Source of the DNA: Sphingomonas sp.
GTDB taxonomy: Bacteria > Pseudomonadota > Alphaproteobacteria > Sphingomonadales > Sphingomonadaceae
Length of the DNA: 64,000 nucleotides
Direction of reading: 5' to 3'
NCBI RefSeq assembly: GCF_019746665.1
Contig: NZ_JAIERS010000002.1
Coordinates: 46,733-110,732, forward strand
Within the stretch, counting starts at the first letter, position 1. Each line of letters opens with the position of its first letter. The position numbers and the translations under genes were made by a program. This document shows positions 63,927 to 64,000 of the stretch, piece after piece. Under the pieces are notes generated by a model. That model worked only from the letters and a program-made list of their open reading frames with translations, was not told the DNA's origin and did no database searches.

Positions 63927-64000
63927 TGAGCAGCCCCCACCGGGTGGTCCGGGTATATAGTTAGTGCATTGTCGTCTCCGCCGCCATTGCCGGTCGGAGG
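63927..64000. mobile_element. Probable insertion sequence end interrupting rfbB
   Basis: The sequence TGAGCAGCCCCCACCGGGTG begins exactly where rfbB similarity stops. A TGA start and a GCCCC-n-GGGT pattern resemble the terminal repeats of IS3-family elements, and the AT-rich GGGTATATAGTTAGTG that follows could be a transposase promoter. Only 74 bases are inside the window, so neither the transposase nor the other end and target duplication can be seen. Confidence 0.4.

Overview
The window is a high-GC alphaproteobacterial chromosome segment, most probably from a Sphingomonas-like member of the Sphingomonadales. The evidence is the class I lysyl-tRNA synthetase, a DUF4402-type chaperone/usher cluster, a TonB-dependent receptor with a 'GRRRPF' MFS transporter, a gyrB-hisE-hinT cluster, a split-alpha transhydrogenase operon, and many short GC-rich palindromic repeats. 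Genes are packed tightly, often sharing ATGA or TGATG at their junctions. Nearly all are housekeeping or surface functions. There are two tRNAs (Val-UAC and Lys-UUU), no rRNA, no CRISPR and no prophage.

Layout. 1-3.7 kb: polyprenyl-glycosyltransferase, methyltransferase, GtrA-like flippase and a large GT-C-like membrane protein (glycan modification). 3.7-7.9 kb: marC, folD, yggT, argB, ruvC and a small secreted protein. 7.9-10.3 kb: an isolated bchE-bchJ pair (anaerobic Mg-protoporphyrin cyclase and its partner) behind a perfect FNR/FixK-type palindrome, running into tRNA-Val. 10.3-14.7 kb: a transhydrogenase operon with a 42-residue aa3-oxidase subunit IV-like gene at its head, a MarR-like gene at its tail, and a DUF559 nuclease-like gene bracketed by inverted palindromic repeats inside it. 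14.8-33.6 kb: an NtrC-type regulator, deacetylase, nhaA, an SPFH protein, lysK, an ArsR/SRPBCC pair, an erythromycin esterase-like protein, a DinG-type helicase, a fatty acid hydroxylase, a TPP riboswitch with thiC (carrying an in-frame palindromic insertion), folK and uracil-DNA glycosylase.

33.6-39.5 kb holds an atypical chaperone/usher fibre locus: usher, PapD-like chaperone and four DUF4402 subunit genes. 39.7-43.8 kb holds a TonB-dependent receptor and a sucrose-type MFS transporter. 43.8-51.6 kb is one continuous branched-chain amino acid operon, ilvC-ilvG-ilvM-leuA-leuB-leuC-leuD, preceded by a promoter, a Leu/Ile/Val-rich leader peptide and an attenuator terminator; ilvD is divergent. 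53.3-58.3 kb: an amino acid permease, hinT, hisE, a small membrane protein and gyrB. 58.7-63.9 kb: alpha-galactosidase, galU, ugd, a probable acetyltransferase remnant and a dTDP-glucose 4,6-dehydratase (rfbB) whose upstream half is replaced at 63927 by sequence resembling an insertion-sequence end.

The most notable signals are the orphan oxygen-regulated-looking bchEJ module, the repeat-bracketed DUF559 cassette, the Rickettsia-palindromic-element-like insertion in thiC, the DUF4402 fibre locus and the attenuator-controlled ilv-leu superoperon. All family assignments come from reading motifs by eye; no database search was run.
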